Shown one piece after another: positions 1 through 6,895 of a DNA stretch of 10,063 nt. The position numbers and the translations under genes are program-made. The stretch's first letter is position 1. The number at the start of each line of letters is the position of its first letter. The notes beneath the pieces are model-generated. The model saw only the letters and a list, made by a program, of their open reading frames with translations. It had not been told where the DNA came from and made no database searches. Source of the stretch: AL-N1 sp039178835 (lineage in GTDB: Bacteria; Chloroflexota; Chloroflexia; Chloroflexales; Roseiflexaceae); the NCBI GenBank assembly GCA_039178835.1, contig JBCDFA010000292.1:1-10063 (forward strand). Direction: 5' to 3'.

Positions 1-241
1 ACGCAACATCAATCGTCTCAGAAACTACTACATTAGCACTTGCATGAATACGAAAATACCCCTCTGGTGCCATCAAACGCTGACAGAGATTCCCAAACAT
101 ATCTGTTAGAACCACGTGTTCCTGCTGTTGAATATACTGATCAGTTTGGGAATCTCTGTCAGCGTTTGATGGCACCAGAGGGGTATTTTCGTATTCATGC
201 AAGTGCTAATGTAGTAGTTTCTGAGACGATTGATGTTGCGT
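1..241. repeat. 98-bp perfect inverted repeat with 45-bp spacer
   Basis: Bases 1-98 are the exact reverse complement of 144-241 (position n pairs with 242-n, 98 of 98 matches); pairing fails at 99/143. The right arm lies inside the transglutaminase reading frame and reads as normal family sequence. The left arm is the mirror copy and encodes nothing family-like. The outer edge of the left arm coincides with base 1, so the repeat could extend beyond the window. A fold-back of this size at a sequence end is typical of an assembly or amplification chimera, although a true inverted duplication is possible. Confidence 0.95.
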
Positions 242-789
242 ATGGTGCATCCTTCACACCCATTACTGATCTTCCAGAGAATATTCTCTCTTTGCTGCTA
301 CCAAGCCGCTATTGTGAGTCTGATCAATTGGCCGATCTGGCACAAACCATCGTTGCTGAGATGAAGCCAGGGTATGATCAAGTTGAAGCGATTAGAAATT
401 GGATCTACCAGCATATAACCTATCAATATCAAACAAGTGACGCCTCCACATCAGCTGTCAATACAGCGCATATGCGCACAGGCGTCTGTCGTGATTTTGC
501 TCATTTAGGCATTGCTCTTTGTCGTAGCCTAAACATCCCGGCCCGTATGGTGGTTGGCTATCTGTACAAACTTGATCCGATGGATCTACACGCGTGGTTT
601 GAGGCTTTTGTTGGTGGTCGCTGGTACACTTTTGACGCGACACAGGCGACACCACGTGGAGGTCGTATTGCTATCGCCTATGGTCGTGATGCTGCCGATG
701 TGGCTTTGACAACACAATTTGGTCCTGCCACACTAACTTCACTAGAGGTCAGTGTCGACAGAACCACAGAAAACCAGCTTGAGAGGTAA
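100..789 (+). CDS. Transglutaminase-like cysteine protease family protein, 5' partial or displaced
   Basis: This encodes a COG1305-type transglutaminase-like protein, a papain-fold enzyme that usually acts as a peptidase or amidase; its substrate is not known here. The catalytic triad is visible: Cys in TGVCRDFAHL (codon 487-489), His in MDLHAWFEAF (codon 589-591) and Asp in WYTFDATQ (codon 634-636). Upstream of the core is the N-terminal beta-domain segment VEYTDQFGNLCQR, and downstream is the family tail GRDAADVALTTQFGPATL. Family members are about 270-290 residues long; about 230 are credible here, so roughly 40-60 N-terminal residues are missing. An ATG at 40 opens the same frame, but codons 40-98 lie in the mirror arm of the inverted repeat and do not match the family, so I treat that start as spurious and place the reliable coding edge at 100. 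The gene converges on the receiver gene at 801 with only 11 bp between the stops and no visible terminator. Confidence 0.85.
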   Translation, partial: YLLEPRVPAVEYTDQFGNLCQRLMAPEGYFRIHASANVVVSETIDVAYGASFTPITDLPENILSLLLPSRYCESDQLADLAQTIVAEMKPGYDQVEAIRNWIYQHITYQYQTSDASTSAVNTAHMRTGVCRDFAHLGIALCRSLNIPARMVVGYLYKLDPMDLHAWFEAFVGGRWYTFDATQATPRGGRIAIAYGRDAADVALTTQFGPATLTSLEVSVDRTTENQLER

Positions 790-800
790 TGCCCGCTCGA

Positions 801-1181
801 TTAGTCAGGATAATGTTTTTGAATAATATCGACTAATTCTTCAACTGTATAGGGTTTCTCGACCCACTCAATACCCTTTGCTGCAAGCGAAGGGCTTATT
901 TGTTGGATGTTTTGGGTCGATGCTGCACACACGATGAGTGGAATAGCACGTGTTTGAGGATCAAGATAGAGCATATCCATGAGCGTAAGATGTTTTGCCT
1001 CACCTTCCATGCTCACGTCACAAATAATAATATCTGGCTCAATATCTTTAATCTGCTCATAGGCTTCCTGATGCTGTGTTAGCGGTTTCAGATGATAGTC
1101 CTCTTTGCCAAGCAACCGCATGACAAGATCAAGAAATTCTGGAGATTCGTCTATGATAGCTACGCGCAGTTTCTTTTTCAT
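801..1181 (-). CDS. Single-domain response-regulator receiver protein (paralogue A)
   Basis: A 126-residue stand-alone REC domain with no output domain. The acidic pair is D11-E12, the phosphoacceptor is D55 (IIICDV), and the conserved lysine is K109 in VEKPY. The conserved Thr/Ser after strand 4 is replaced by Ala86 (PLIVCAAS), so the switch residue is missing and signalling may be altered. It aligns without gaps to the protein at 1354-1737, with about 60 of 126 identities counted by hand. The segments DMLYLDPxTR and PSLAAKGIxWxEKP are almost unchanged, which suggests a shared partner surface. The ATG at 1181 is preceded by an AGG-containing sequence. A near-consensus sigma-54 promoter lies about 57 bp upstream, so transcription is probably RpoN-dependent. 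It could be a CheY-like adaptor, a phosphate sink or a phosphotransfer intermediate; no sequence feature decides between these. Confidence 0.88.
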   Translation of the reverse strand: MKKKLRVAIIDESPEFLDLVMRLLGKEDYHLKPLTQHQEAYEQIKDIEPDIIICDVSMEGEAKHLTLMDMLYLDPQTRAIPLIVCAASTQNIQQISPSLAAKGIEWVEKPYTVEELVDIIQKHYPD

Positions 1182-1237
1182 TGTTTGTACCTATTATCCT
1201 ACACACGTTCATAAAAAACTTTAACAAGTATAAACTA

Positions 1238-1254
1238 TGCAAAATGCGTGCCGA
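1238..1254 (-). promoter_or_regulatory. Sigma-54 (-24/-12) promoter for the 801-1181 receiver gene
   Basis: Read on the minus strand, the site is TCGGCACGcattTTGCA. The published consensus is YTGGCACG-N4-TTGCW, so only the T before GG differs. The essential GG and GC are separated by exactly 10 bases. It is intergenic, correctly oriented, and predicts a transcript start near 1226-1228, leaving a leader of about 45 nt before the ATG at 1181. rpoN and a sigma-54 activator lie just upstream on the same strand. Confidence 0.75.
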
Positions 1255-1281
1255 TTTACCGCAAAGTTGATTGCAAAATGA

Positions 1282-1299
1282 ATCTCTTATATGAGGGAT
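1282..1299. promoter_or_regulatory. Imperfect palindrome upstream of the sigma-54 promoter, possible activator site
   Basis: An 18-bp imperfect palindrome (ATCtCTtATATgAGgGAT, 14 of 18 positions symmetric) is centred about 63 bp upstream of the predicted start. That is slightly closer than most enhancer sites for sigma-54 activators, but its placement is suggestive. The 9-mer TGCAAAATG occurs at 1272-1280 and again at 1238-1246, overlapping the -12 element. Any role is inferred only. Confidence 0.25.
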
Positions 1300-1353
1300 A
1301 TGTGGATTTAACAAAGCTACTACGCTGTATCTTTGGAATATATTATGTCACAC

Positions 1354-1737
1354 CTATCTTGTTTCTTCAATATCGCGTAACATAGCAGTAAGGGCCTCAA
1401 TAGTGAAGGGCTTCTCTAACCAGCGAATACCCTTGGCCGCCAGAGAAGGTGCCACATCTTTTACCTGATGTGTGGCAGCAGAACAGAGAATAAGTGGAAT
1501 TGAGCGTGTTTCAGGGTCGAGATAGAGCATATCGATGAGGGTCCATCCGTAGGGCATGTTCTCAAAGATAAGATCACAAATCACAATGTCTGGCTGGCTC
1601 TCTTTGATCTGCTCGAAGGCCCCCTGATGTTTTGGAATAGTTGTAACCTCATAGTCTTCTGCTGTTAGAAAATCAACCATGAGATCGAGAAATTCGGGAT
1701 AGTCATTGACTACGGTGACGTTTTTTTTACGAGCCAT
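1354..1737 (-). CDS. Single-domain response-regulator receiver protein (paralogue B)
   Basis: A 127-residue stand-alone REC domain and a paralogue of the protein at 801-1181. The phosphoacceptor D55 (IVICDL), Ser86 in the switch position (LILCSAA) and K109 (LEKPF) are present. The first metal-binding acidic residue is replaced: the pocket reads N11-D12 instead of two acidic residues, so magnesium binding and phosphorylation may be weakened. Two ATGs are possible, 1743 and 1737. I prefer 1737 because the purine-rich GAGAGA is correctly spaced for it but abuts 1743, and because this start aligns best with the paralogue. Its start lies 70 bp after the rpoN stop on the same strand, so it may be co-transcribed with rpoN. 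A run of eight A residues (1721-1728 on the plus strand as T) sits in codons 4-6. Confidence 0.88.
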   Translation of the reverse strand: MARKKNVTVVNDYPEFLDLMVDFLTAEDYEVTTIPKHQGAFEQIKESQPDIVICDLIFENMPYGWTLIDMLYLDPETRSIPLILCSAATHQVKDVAPSLAAKGIRWLEKPFTIEALTAMLRDIEETR

Positions 1738-1768
1738 ACGCATTCTCTCAATAATAGTAATAGGATAA

Positions 1769-1784
1769 GGATTATCGATATTCC
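1769..1784. promoter_or_regulatory. 16-bp near-palindrome between rpoN and receiver B
   Basis: GGAtTATCGATAtTCC is symmetric at 14 of 16 positions and lies 31-47 bp upstream of the receiver B start. It could be an operator or a weak intergenic hairpin. No clear sigma-70 or sigma-54 promoter is visible in the 70-bp gap. Confidence 0.2.
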
Positions 1785-1807
1785 GTTACGTGTCAGAGAC
1801 GTACATT

Positions 1808-3163
1808 TTACCGCATGCGTGCACGTTGATGAGAAGGAGGGATTTGCATCTGTTCCCGATACTTGGCCACCGTCCGTCGTGCAATAGCATAGCCTTGTTC
1901 AGTCAACAAAGTCACCAGATCAGCGTCGCTGAGCGGCTTATCTTCTTTCTCAATAAGTTCACGCATGACATCTTGTACACCACGTGCCGCAACAAAGAAC
2001 TCACTTACTGGCAGCAAGGTATGGTCGGGTAATAATGCCGTTTTGTCGGTAGTTGCACGGCTTACTGTTGATTCGTGTAGACCCAGTTCAGCAGCTATCT
2101 CGGTACGCGTCATCGGAACCAAGTGACGAACACCGTGTTTTAGAAAAGCTTCTTGTCGTTCAACGATAACCTCTGTGACACGGTACAGAGTCGTCTCGCG
2201 CTGGCGGAGATTAGCGAGAAATGTGCGGGCACGTGCCACATATTCCTGTACATGCTCGCGCTCTTCGTCATCAAGCGAAGTGGCCTGCTTTGCCAGTTCT
2301 AGATAGGTAGGATTGAGTCGTAGTCGCCGTCGTGGTGAGCGGGCAATCTCTACGATGAATGTTCCGTCCTGATTACGAATTTCAACATCTGGTCGACGAT
2401 AGCGAATACGTTCTATGTCACTGGTGGAGGTAAGCCCAATCTGTGCTGGATATGGCCACAAATGCTCTTGTATAAAGTCTCGTGCAGTTTTTACCTCCTG
2501 TGCTTTAATACCAAGTTGACGTGCTATCTCAGGATAACGATGTTCGCCTAAATCATCGAAAAACTGCTCAATCAGTGTTTGTGCGTAGGGGTTAATGATA
2601 TCTTGTTGTTTGAGAAGTGCAAGTTGAGCCAAGAGACATTCTTGGATGTCACGCGTTGCAATGCCTGGTGGGCCAACATCGCGTAGTTTCTGCAGGACAT
2701 GGTCAACTCGCTCCAGCGAAACATTCAGCGTCGCTGCGATATCCTCTGGTATGTCCCCAAGAAACCCTTGATCATCAAGATTGCCTACCAATGTGAGTGC
2801 GATGTCGTGTTCGCTCTCTGGGAGTGACGCATACAGATCGGCCAGCAGCCCTTCTGATAAGCTGCGTGGGGCAGCAACAAAAAGGAACGCATCGGTTTCT
2901 TCATCACTTTGATAGGCATTTTGTTCCCAATTGGACTCATCCTCACGAAGATTACTCAGTAAATGTTCAAGCATCTCTGGAGAAATATCGGCCTCATCAG
3001 GTCCTTCGGCGTGCTCAATCTCTTCGAGCGCCGGGTTCTCAACAAGTTCTTGTTGTACCAATTCTTGAAGTGATAGACTAGGTAACGAGAGTAGATTGAC
3101 CAGGTTAAGGAGTGCCGGAGTAATACGGGCCTCCATACCTGGACCAAATGACATATCAAACAT
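1808..3163 (-). CDS. rpoN: RNA polymerase sigma-54 factor
   Basis: This alternative sigma factor directs RNA polymerase to -24/-12 promoters and requires an AAA+ activator to open them. The product is 451 residues. Region I (about 5-50, ITPALLNLVNLLSLPSLSLQ, then ENPALEE) contacts the activator. Residues 51-95 are the acidic region II linker. The core-binding region spans about 100-240 and includes GPPGIATRDIQECLL. A helix-turn-helix lies at about 352-374 (TRTEIAAELGLHESTVSRAT). The signature RpoN box ARRTVAKYRE is at 428-437 and reads the -24 element. Region I is unusually poor in Gln compared with proteobacterial RpoN. I chose the ATG at 3163 because AAGGA lies 7 nt upstream and region I follows directly; an extension to 3244 adds only non-family sequence read out of frame from the upstream gene. 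Its start overlaps the end of the activator gene by 8 bp, which suggests translational coupling. Confidence 0.96.
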   Translation of the reverse strand: MFDMSFGPGMEARITPALLNLVNLLSLPSLSLQELVQQELVENPALEEIEHAEGPDEADISPEMLEHLLSNLREDESNWEQNAYQSDEETDAFLFVAAPRSLSEGLLADLYASLPESEHDIALTLVGNLDDQGFLGDIPEDIAATLNVSLERVDHVLQKLRDVGPPGIATRDIQECLLAQLALLKQQDIINPYAQTLIEQFFDDLGEHRYPEIARQLGIKAQEVKTARDFIQEHLWPYPAQIGLTSTSDIERIRYRRPDVEIRNQDGTFIVEIARSPRRRLRLNPTYLELAKQATSLDDEEREHVQEYVARARTFLANLRQRETTLYRVTEVIVERQEAFLKHGVRHLVPMTRTEIAAELGLHESTVSRATTDKTALLPDHTLLPVSEFFVAARGVQDVMRELIEKEDKPLSDADLVTLLTEQGYAIARRTVAKYREQMQIPPSHQRARMR

Positions 3164-4535
3164 GGTCAGATCCTTGGTCGAGTTCGGTTTCTGGAATGGC
3201 AAGGAGTTGCGCTGCCGCACTGCGGTCACCATCCATCTGCTCAATAGCCAGTTTGATCAGTTGTGCGCGTACTTTCGACAACATAGTATCCAGCCCAGAT
3301 CCTTGATTCATAAGCTCTGTGAGAGCGCTTGTCAAAATGTCTCTCTTTCTAGCCTCGGATTCGTTGGCACTAGGCATTAAGAGATGAGATAGCTCAATAA
3401 GTTGCCCTTGAGCCAAGACGACAGCACGCTCAATGGTATTCTCTAATTGGCGCACATTGCCGGGCCAATGGAAGGCGAGTAATCGTTCCATGGCTTCTTC
3501 TGTTATCTGTGGTATTGATGACTGATTCTTCTTGGCATAACGGGAGAGAAAATGTTGAATAAGCACCGGAATATCATCTTTACGTTCCTGAAGTGGTGGC
3601 AGATGGATATTAATAACATTCAATCGATAAAATAAATCTTCACGAAAGTTGCTCTCTGTCACCTCATGTTGCAGATCACGGTTTGTCGCCGCAATAACAC
3701 GCACATTGGCTTTGATCGTCACATTGCCCCCGACACGCTCAAAGCTGCGTTCTTGCAACACACGGAGCAACTTTTTCTGGGTAGCCGGGCTCATCTCACC
3801 AATTTCATCAAGGAAGATTGTTCCTTTCACAGCTTGCTCAAAACGACCTTTGCGTTGTGCAACAGCGCCAGTAAAAGCCCCTTTTTCATGACCAAACAGT
3901 TCACTCTCAAGCAATGTCTCGGGAAGAGCGGCACAGTTCACGGCAATAAATGGACCTTCACGGCGAGATGAAGCACGATGAAGTGCTTCTGCAACTCGTT
4001 CTTTACCAGTTCCAGATTCGCCAGTTACCAAAATGGTGGCCTCGCTCCTAGCGACCCGCCCGATCAGTTTATAAATTTCCTGCATGGCCATACTATGACC
4101 AATAAGTACATCGCGTGGGTCTTGTTCAGTCGTTGTCGAAGGTACGGGTGCTGCCTGTACACGGCGAGAGTACTCAATAGCTTGCTCAACAACTGATACC
4201 ACAGTATGTGGTTCGAATGGCTTGGCAATGTAATCGTATGCCCCATGTTGCATTGCTTCGATAGTTACTGTGGATGATTCCTGTGCAGTGACGATAATAA
4301 TAGGGAAGAGGCAGCCACGTTCCTGTAATTGTTGGAGTACTGCAATGCCATCTGGCTCCGGCATACGTACATCTAATATAGCCACGTCTGGTGAAAGCTT
4401 TTCAAGTACCTCTAACGCTTCTTTTCCAGAGCTGGCCGTGTGGATACTAGCACCGCGTGGTTCCAGGAAATCCTGAAAGAGTTCCAGAATACCTGGTTCA
4501 TCATCAGCAATAAAAATAGTGCTACCATCTAACAT
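3156..4535 (-). CDS. NtrC-type response regulator, sigma-54-dependent AAA+ activator
   Basis: This 459-residue protein should remodel sigma-54 holoenzyme by ATP hydrolysis. The receiver (about 5-122) has D11-D12, phosphoacceptor D55, T83 and K105. The AAA+ domain (about 143-370) has Walker A GESGTGKE (172-179), the sigma-54-contact loop GAFTGA (219-224), Walker B GTIFLDE (238-244), the arginine-finger region FREDLFYRLNV (297-307) and the sensor II motif WPGNVRQLEN (357-366), so the motor looks intact. The C-terminus (about 420-459) resembles a Fis helix-turn-helix up to RSAAAQLLAI, then ends in PETELDQGSDHV, where family members have a longer basic recognition helix. The start at 4535 places the receiver immediately after the Met and has an AGGA about 9-10 nt upstream; upstream in-frame codons to 4709 are not family-like. 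The partner kinase is probably one of the divergent histidine kinases, but this is inference. Confidence 0.95.
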   Translation of the reverse strand: MLDGSTIFIADDEPGILELFQDFLEPRGASIHTASSGKEALEVLEKLSPDVAILDVRMPEPDGIAVLQQLQERGCLFPIIIVTAQESSTVTIEAMQHGAYDYIAKPFEPHTVVSVVEQAIEYSRRVQAAPVPSTTTEQDPRDVLIGHSMAMQEIYKLIGRVARSEATILVTGESGTGKERVAEALHRASSRREGPFIAVNCAALPETLLESELFGHEKGAFTGAVAQRKGRFEQAVKGTIFLDEIGEMSPATQKKLLRVLQERSFERVGGNVTIKANVRVIAATNRDLQHEVTESNFREDLFYRLNVINIHLPPLQERKDDIPVLIQHFLSRYAKKNQSSIPQITEEAMERLLAFHWPGNVRQLENTIERAVVLAQGQLIELSHLLMPSANESEARKRDILTSALTELMNQGSGLDTMLSKVRAQLIKLAIEQMDGDRSAAAQLLAIPETELDQGSDHV

Positions 4536-4583
4536 GTTTGATATTCCTGTCTGCGTGTCATATCCGCATCTATCGTCTCGAAG

Positions 4584-4610
4584 GTTGCTACCACAGGCTT
4601 GGTTAGCAAC
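4584..4610. repeat. Inverted repeat in the leader of the activator gene
   Basis: GTTGCTA (4584-4590) and TAGCAAC (4604-4610) can form a 7-bp stem, extended inward by CCA/TGG with one bulged base. It lies 49-75 bp upstream of the activator ATG (4535) in a divergent intergenic region, so it could be an operator or a leader hairpin. A separate 10-bp palindrome TTGTATACAA is at 4625-4634. Neither matches an operator I recognise. Confidence 0.35.
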
Positions 4611-4702
4611 TTTATTTGCTACTGTTGTATACAATTCAGGTCCGCAATTACATGAAAACCGGTTCTTTATTATCGCAGGATTTGCACCTGTTCGCAACCA
4701 TT

Positions 4703-4740
4703 TTGACACAGGTCATTTCAACAGATAACCGTGGTATACT
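4703..4740 (+). promoter_or_regulatory. Candidate sigma-70 promoter for the kinase operon
   Basis: An extended -10 element TGgTATACT lies at 4732-4740, 63 bp before the kinase start. TTGACA occurs at 4703-4708, but its 26-bp spacing from TATACT is too long for one promoter. With a 15-bp spacer it would instead pair with GATAAC (4724-4729), which is a weak -10. I favour an extended -10 promoter with no good -35. The rest of the 267-bp region (4536-4802) holds the inverted repeat at 4584-4610 and no gene. Confidence 0.45.
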
Positions 4741-4802
4741 AAAAAACTGTCGTGTTGTTACAATCTGCTAGTTCTCCTAAGGAATGTTGAGTTATAGAAA
4801 CG

Positions 4803-6878
4803 ATGCTTATGTCAGAATATGACTTTTCTTTTGAAGGCACTCTTGTGCATCATTTTGATGTATTTAGTCAGATGAGCCATGAGGCCATGCTCCTCTTTGC
4901 CCTTGATGGACGTCTCCTCAGAGCCAACCGTGCTAGCTATGAGCTTACAGGTCTTGCTGAAAATATGCCTTTACATGAATACGCACAACATTTTACGCAG
5001 CAATTGTATAGTCTGGATGGCGATCCACTTCCACCAGATCAACTTCCACACTATCGAGTAGCACATGGTGAAACCCTTGATGCTGTCAAAATTGAATACA
5101 ATAGCACCGAGAGTCGTTTGTTAAGTTGCAGTGGTCGTCTGATTGGTGACAAGACACAGCAAGCTCAAGCAGTACTCCTTGTATTTCGGGATATTACTCA
5201 CGAACAACAACAAGAACAAATACAATTTCTTACATTGGCTGTTGCGCACCATGCAGCACAGTTTCAAGCCCTTTTCTCAAATATTCCCGATGGTGTAGCC
5301 TTTGTAGATAGTATCAATCATATAATGTATGTGAATGAAGCCGGGCAGCGTATCTTGGGGCGCCCTCCTATGGAAAAGCTTGAAGCCAACGCTGATTATT
5401 ATGGTGTTCGTGAACTTGATGGTACGCCAATGGCTGCAGAGAATTTACCTTTGTCGCGGGCACTGCGGGGCGAGCAGGTGGTAGAGCTAGAACATATTAT
5501 AGAAGGCGCCAAAGGCAAAATTATACGGGTCAGTGCCAGTGCCAATCCTATTCACGGTGAAGATAACAGTATTATGGGGGCTATTGCTATTTTCCGTGAT
5601 GTTACTGAGCAACGTGAACGCGAAGATAAGCATCGCCAACGGCTCTATGAACTCGAGGGGCTTCGTAAACTGGCGCAGGCCACTGGTCTGATCAATGAAG
5701 AAGAGGCAATTTATAGCACTATTGTGACCCAGTTGGCACAGGTTTTGCAAACAGAGCAGTGTGTTGTACTGACGCTTGATGAACAAAGTGAGGTGTTTGT
5801 AGCACGCAAGCCAGCATATGGAATTGAGAGTGACAAGTTATTACATTATGACGTTACTACTCATGTAATCGAGCAACTCTTCGCGCATAGTGAAAATGAT
5901 TACGTTTGTATCATTGATCAACGGGATGCTAAGATTAATGTTTTGTCTCAAACATTATTGCAGACATTAGATGTAGTAAATATTATGCTTGTTCGTATTG
6001 AGAGTCGTGGTAAAGTAATTGGATGTGTGATGGTAACTAACAGCAAAGACGATCACTATTTTGATGTCAGCGATATGCAGTTGTTGCAAACAGTAGCGCC
6101 CCAGATTGCGCTCGCCATTATCAATAGTCGTCTTTATACTCAGATGCAACAATCCAAGCAAGAAGCAGAAGCGCAAGCACAGCGATTAGCCCATGTCAAT
6201 GCAGAGCTTGATGCCTTTACTTATTCGGTGTCTCATGATTTACGTGCTCCACTGCGTGCTATTACAGGTTTCTCTCAATTGTTAGAACGCAATCTATCTG
6301 ATACATCTGATCGTGCCCAGCATCAGTTAAGTCGGATTCGAGTTAATGTTGACAAGATGAGCAACCTCATTGATGCGCTGTTGACATTCTCCCGAACAGG
6401 GCGACAGGTTCCTGATCAGAGTCGGGTGGATTTGCACGAAGTTATGCAACAAACATTACATGCCTACGAGCCACAAATCAATTATTGTAAAGCGCTCATT
6501 CAGATTGATAACCTACCATTGGTGATAGGTGACTCTCGCTTATTAGAAATTGTGTTTGCTAATCTTATCGGCAATGCTATCAAATATCGTCGCTCCGAAA
6601 CTCAGCTTCATATAGCGATACGTGGAACACAGGAGTCAACTACTGCCACAGTTGTTGTGCAAGACAACGGTATCGGATTTGATCCGCGCTACCAAGACAA
6701 AATATTTCAAGTATTTCAACGTCTACACACAGATGATGAATATGAGGGAACTGGTATTGGTCTATCCCTGGTACACAAAATAGTTGAGGCGCATCGTGGG
6801 CGTATCTGGGCTGAGGGACAACCAGGTACTGGTTCGACGTTTTATATTGAGTTACCACTATATTCCATGCCTGAATAA
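4803..6878 (+). CDS. PAS-PAS-GAF sensor histidine kinase
   Basis: A 691-residue kinase with no signal peptide or membrane span, so it is probably cytoplasmic. Domains in order: PAS1 about 22-135 (LFALDGRLLRANRA ... FRDIT), PAS2 about 150-270 (FSNIPDGVAFVDS ... FRDVTEQ), GAF about 283-443, a coiled-coil linker about 445-470, a HisKA dimerization domain with acceptor H478 (SVSHDLRAPLRA), and a HATPase domain with N box around N587/N591, G1 DNGIGF (621-626), F box FQVFQRLH and G2 GTGIGLSL (649-656). The HisKA sequence is of the kind found in cyanobacterial and Chloroflexota kinases paired with Rcp1-type regulators, and exactly such a regulator follows 28 bp downstream. The GAF lacks an obvious bilin-binding Cys context, so I do not call it a phytochrome. 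Two starts are close (4803 and 4809); neither has a strong ribosome-binding site, and an in-frame stop at 4788 excludes a longer protein. Confidence 0.95.
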   Translation: MLMSEYDFSFEGTLVHHFDVFSQMSHEAMLLFALDGRLLRANRASYELTGLAENMPLHEYAQHFTQQLYSLDGDPLPPDQLPHYRVAHGETLDAVKIEYNSTESRLLSCSGRLIGDKTQQAQAVLLVFRDITHEQQQEQIQFLTLAVAHHAAQFQALFSNIPDGVAFVDSINHIMYVNEAGQRILGRPPMEKLEANADYYGVRELDGTPMAAENLPLSRALRGEQVVELEHIIEGAKGKIIRVSASANPIHGEDNSIMGAIAIFRDVTEQREREDKHRQRLYELEGLRKLAQATGLINEEEAIYSTIVTQLAQVLQTEQCVVLTLDEQSEVFVARKPAYGIESDKLLHYDVTTHVIEQLFAHSENDYVCIIDQRDAKINVLSQTLLQTLDVVNIMLVRIESRGKVIGCVMVTNSKDDHYFDVSDMQLLQTVAPQIALAIINSRLYTQMQQSKQEAEAQAQRLAHVNAELDAFTYSVSHDLRAPLRAITGFSQLLERNLSDTSDRAQHQLSRIRVNVDKMSNLIDALLTFSRTGRQVPDQSRVDLHEVMQQTLHAYEPQINYCKALIQIDNLPLVIGDSRLLEIVFANLIGNAIKYRRSETQLHIAIRGTQESTTATVVVQDNGIGFDPRYQDKIFQVFQRLHTDDEYEGTGIGLSLVHKIVEAHRGRIWAEGQPGTGSTFYIELPLYSMPE
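5733..5749 (+). promoter_or_regulatory. Intragenic sigma-54-like site
   Basis: TTGGCACAggttTTGCA matches YTGGCACG-N4-TTGCW at all but one defined position (A for G), with the essential GG and GC 10 bases apart. It lies inside the kinase gene, encoding LAQVLQ, in the sense orientation and about 1.16 kb upstream of the Rcp1-type regulator. Intragenic sigma-54 sites are known in other bacteria, but chance within coding sequence is a fair explanation. Confidence 0.3.
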
Positions 6879-6895
6879 TAGGGAAGGATACTATC

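Noticed and set aside
40..99. ATG at 40 as the transglutaminase start
   Set aside because: These codons lie in the mirror arm of the inverted repeat and do not resemble the N-terminus of the family.
341..358. TGGCAC followed by TTGC, possible sigma-54 site in the transglutaminase gene
   Set aside because: The GG and GC are 14 bases apart instead of 10.
1328..1353. Possible terminator after receiver B (CAAAG/CTTTG)
   Set aside because: Five AT-rich pairs around a long loop, with no T-run.
3156..3220. A frameshift that would restore a full Fis domain in the activator
   Set aside because: Neither alternative frame reads as a basic recognition helix; one runs into the rpoN start and the other stops quickly.
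3164..3244. Longer rpoN start at 3244
   Set aside because: The added residues are not family-like and overlap the activator frame; the ATG at 3163 has a good ribosome-binding site and is followed directly by region I.
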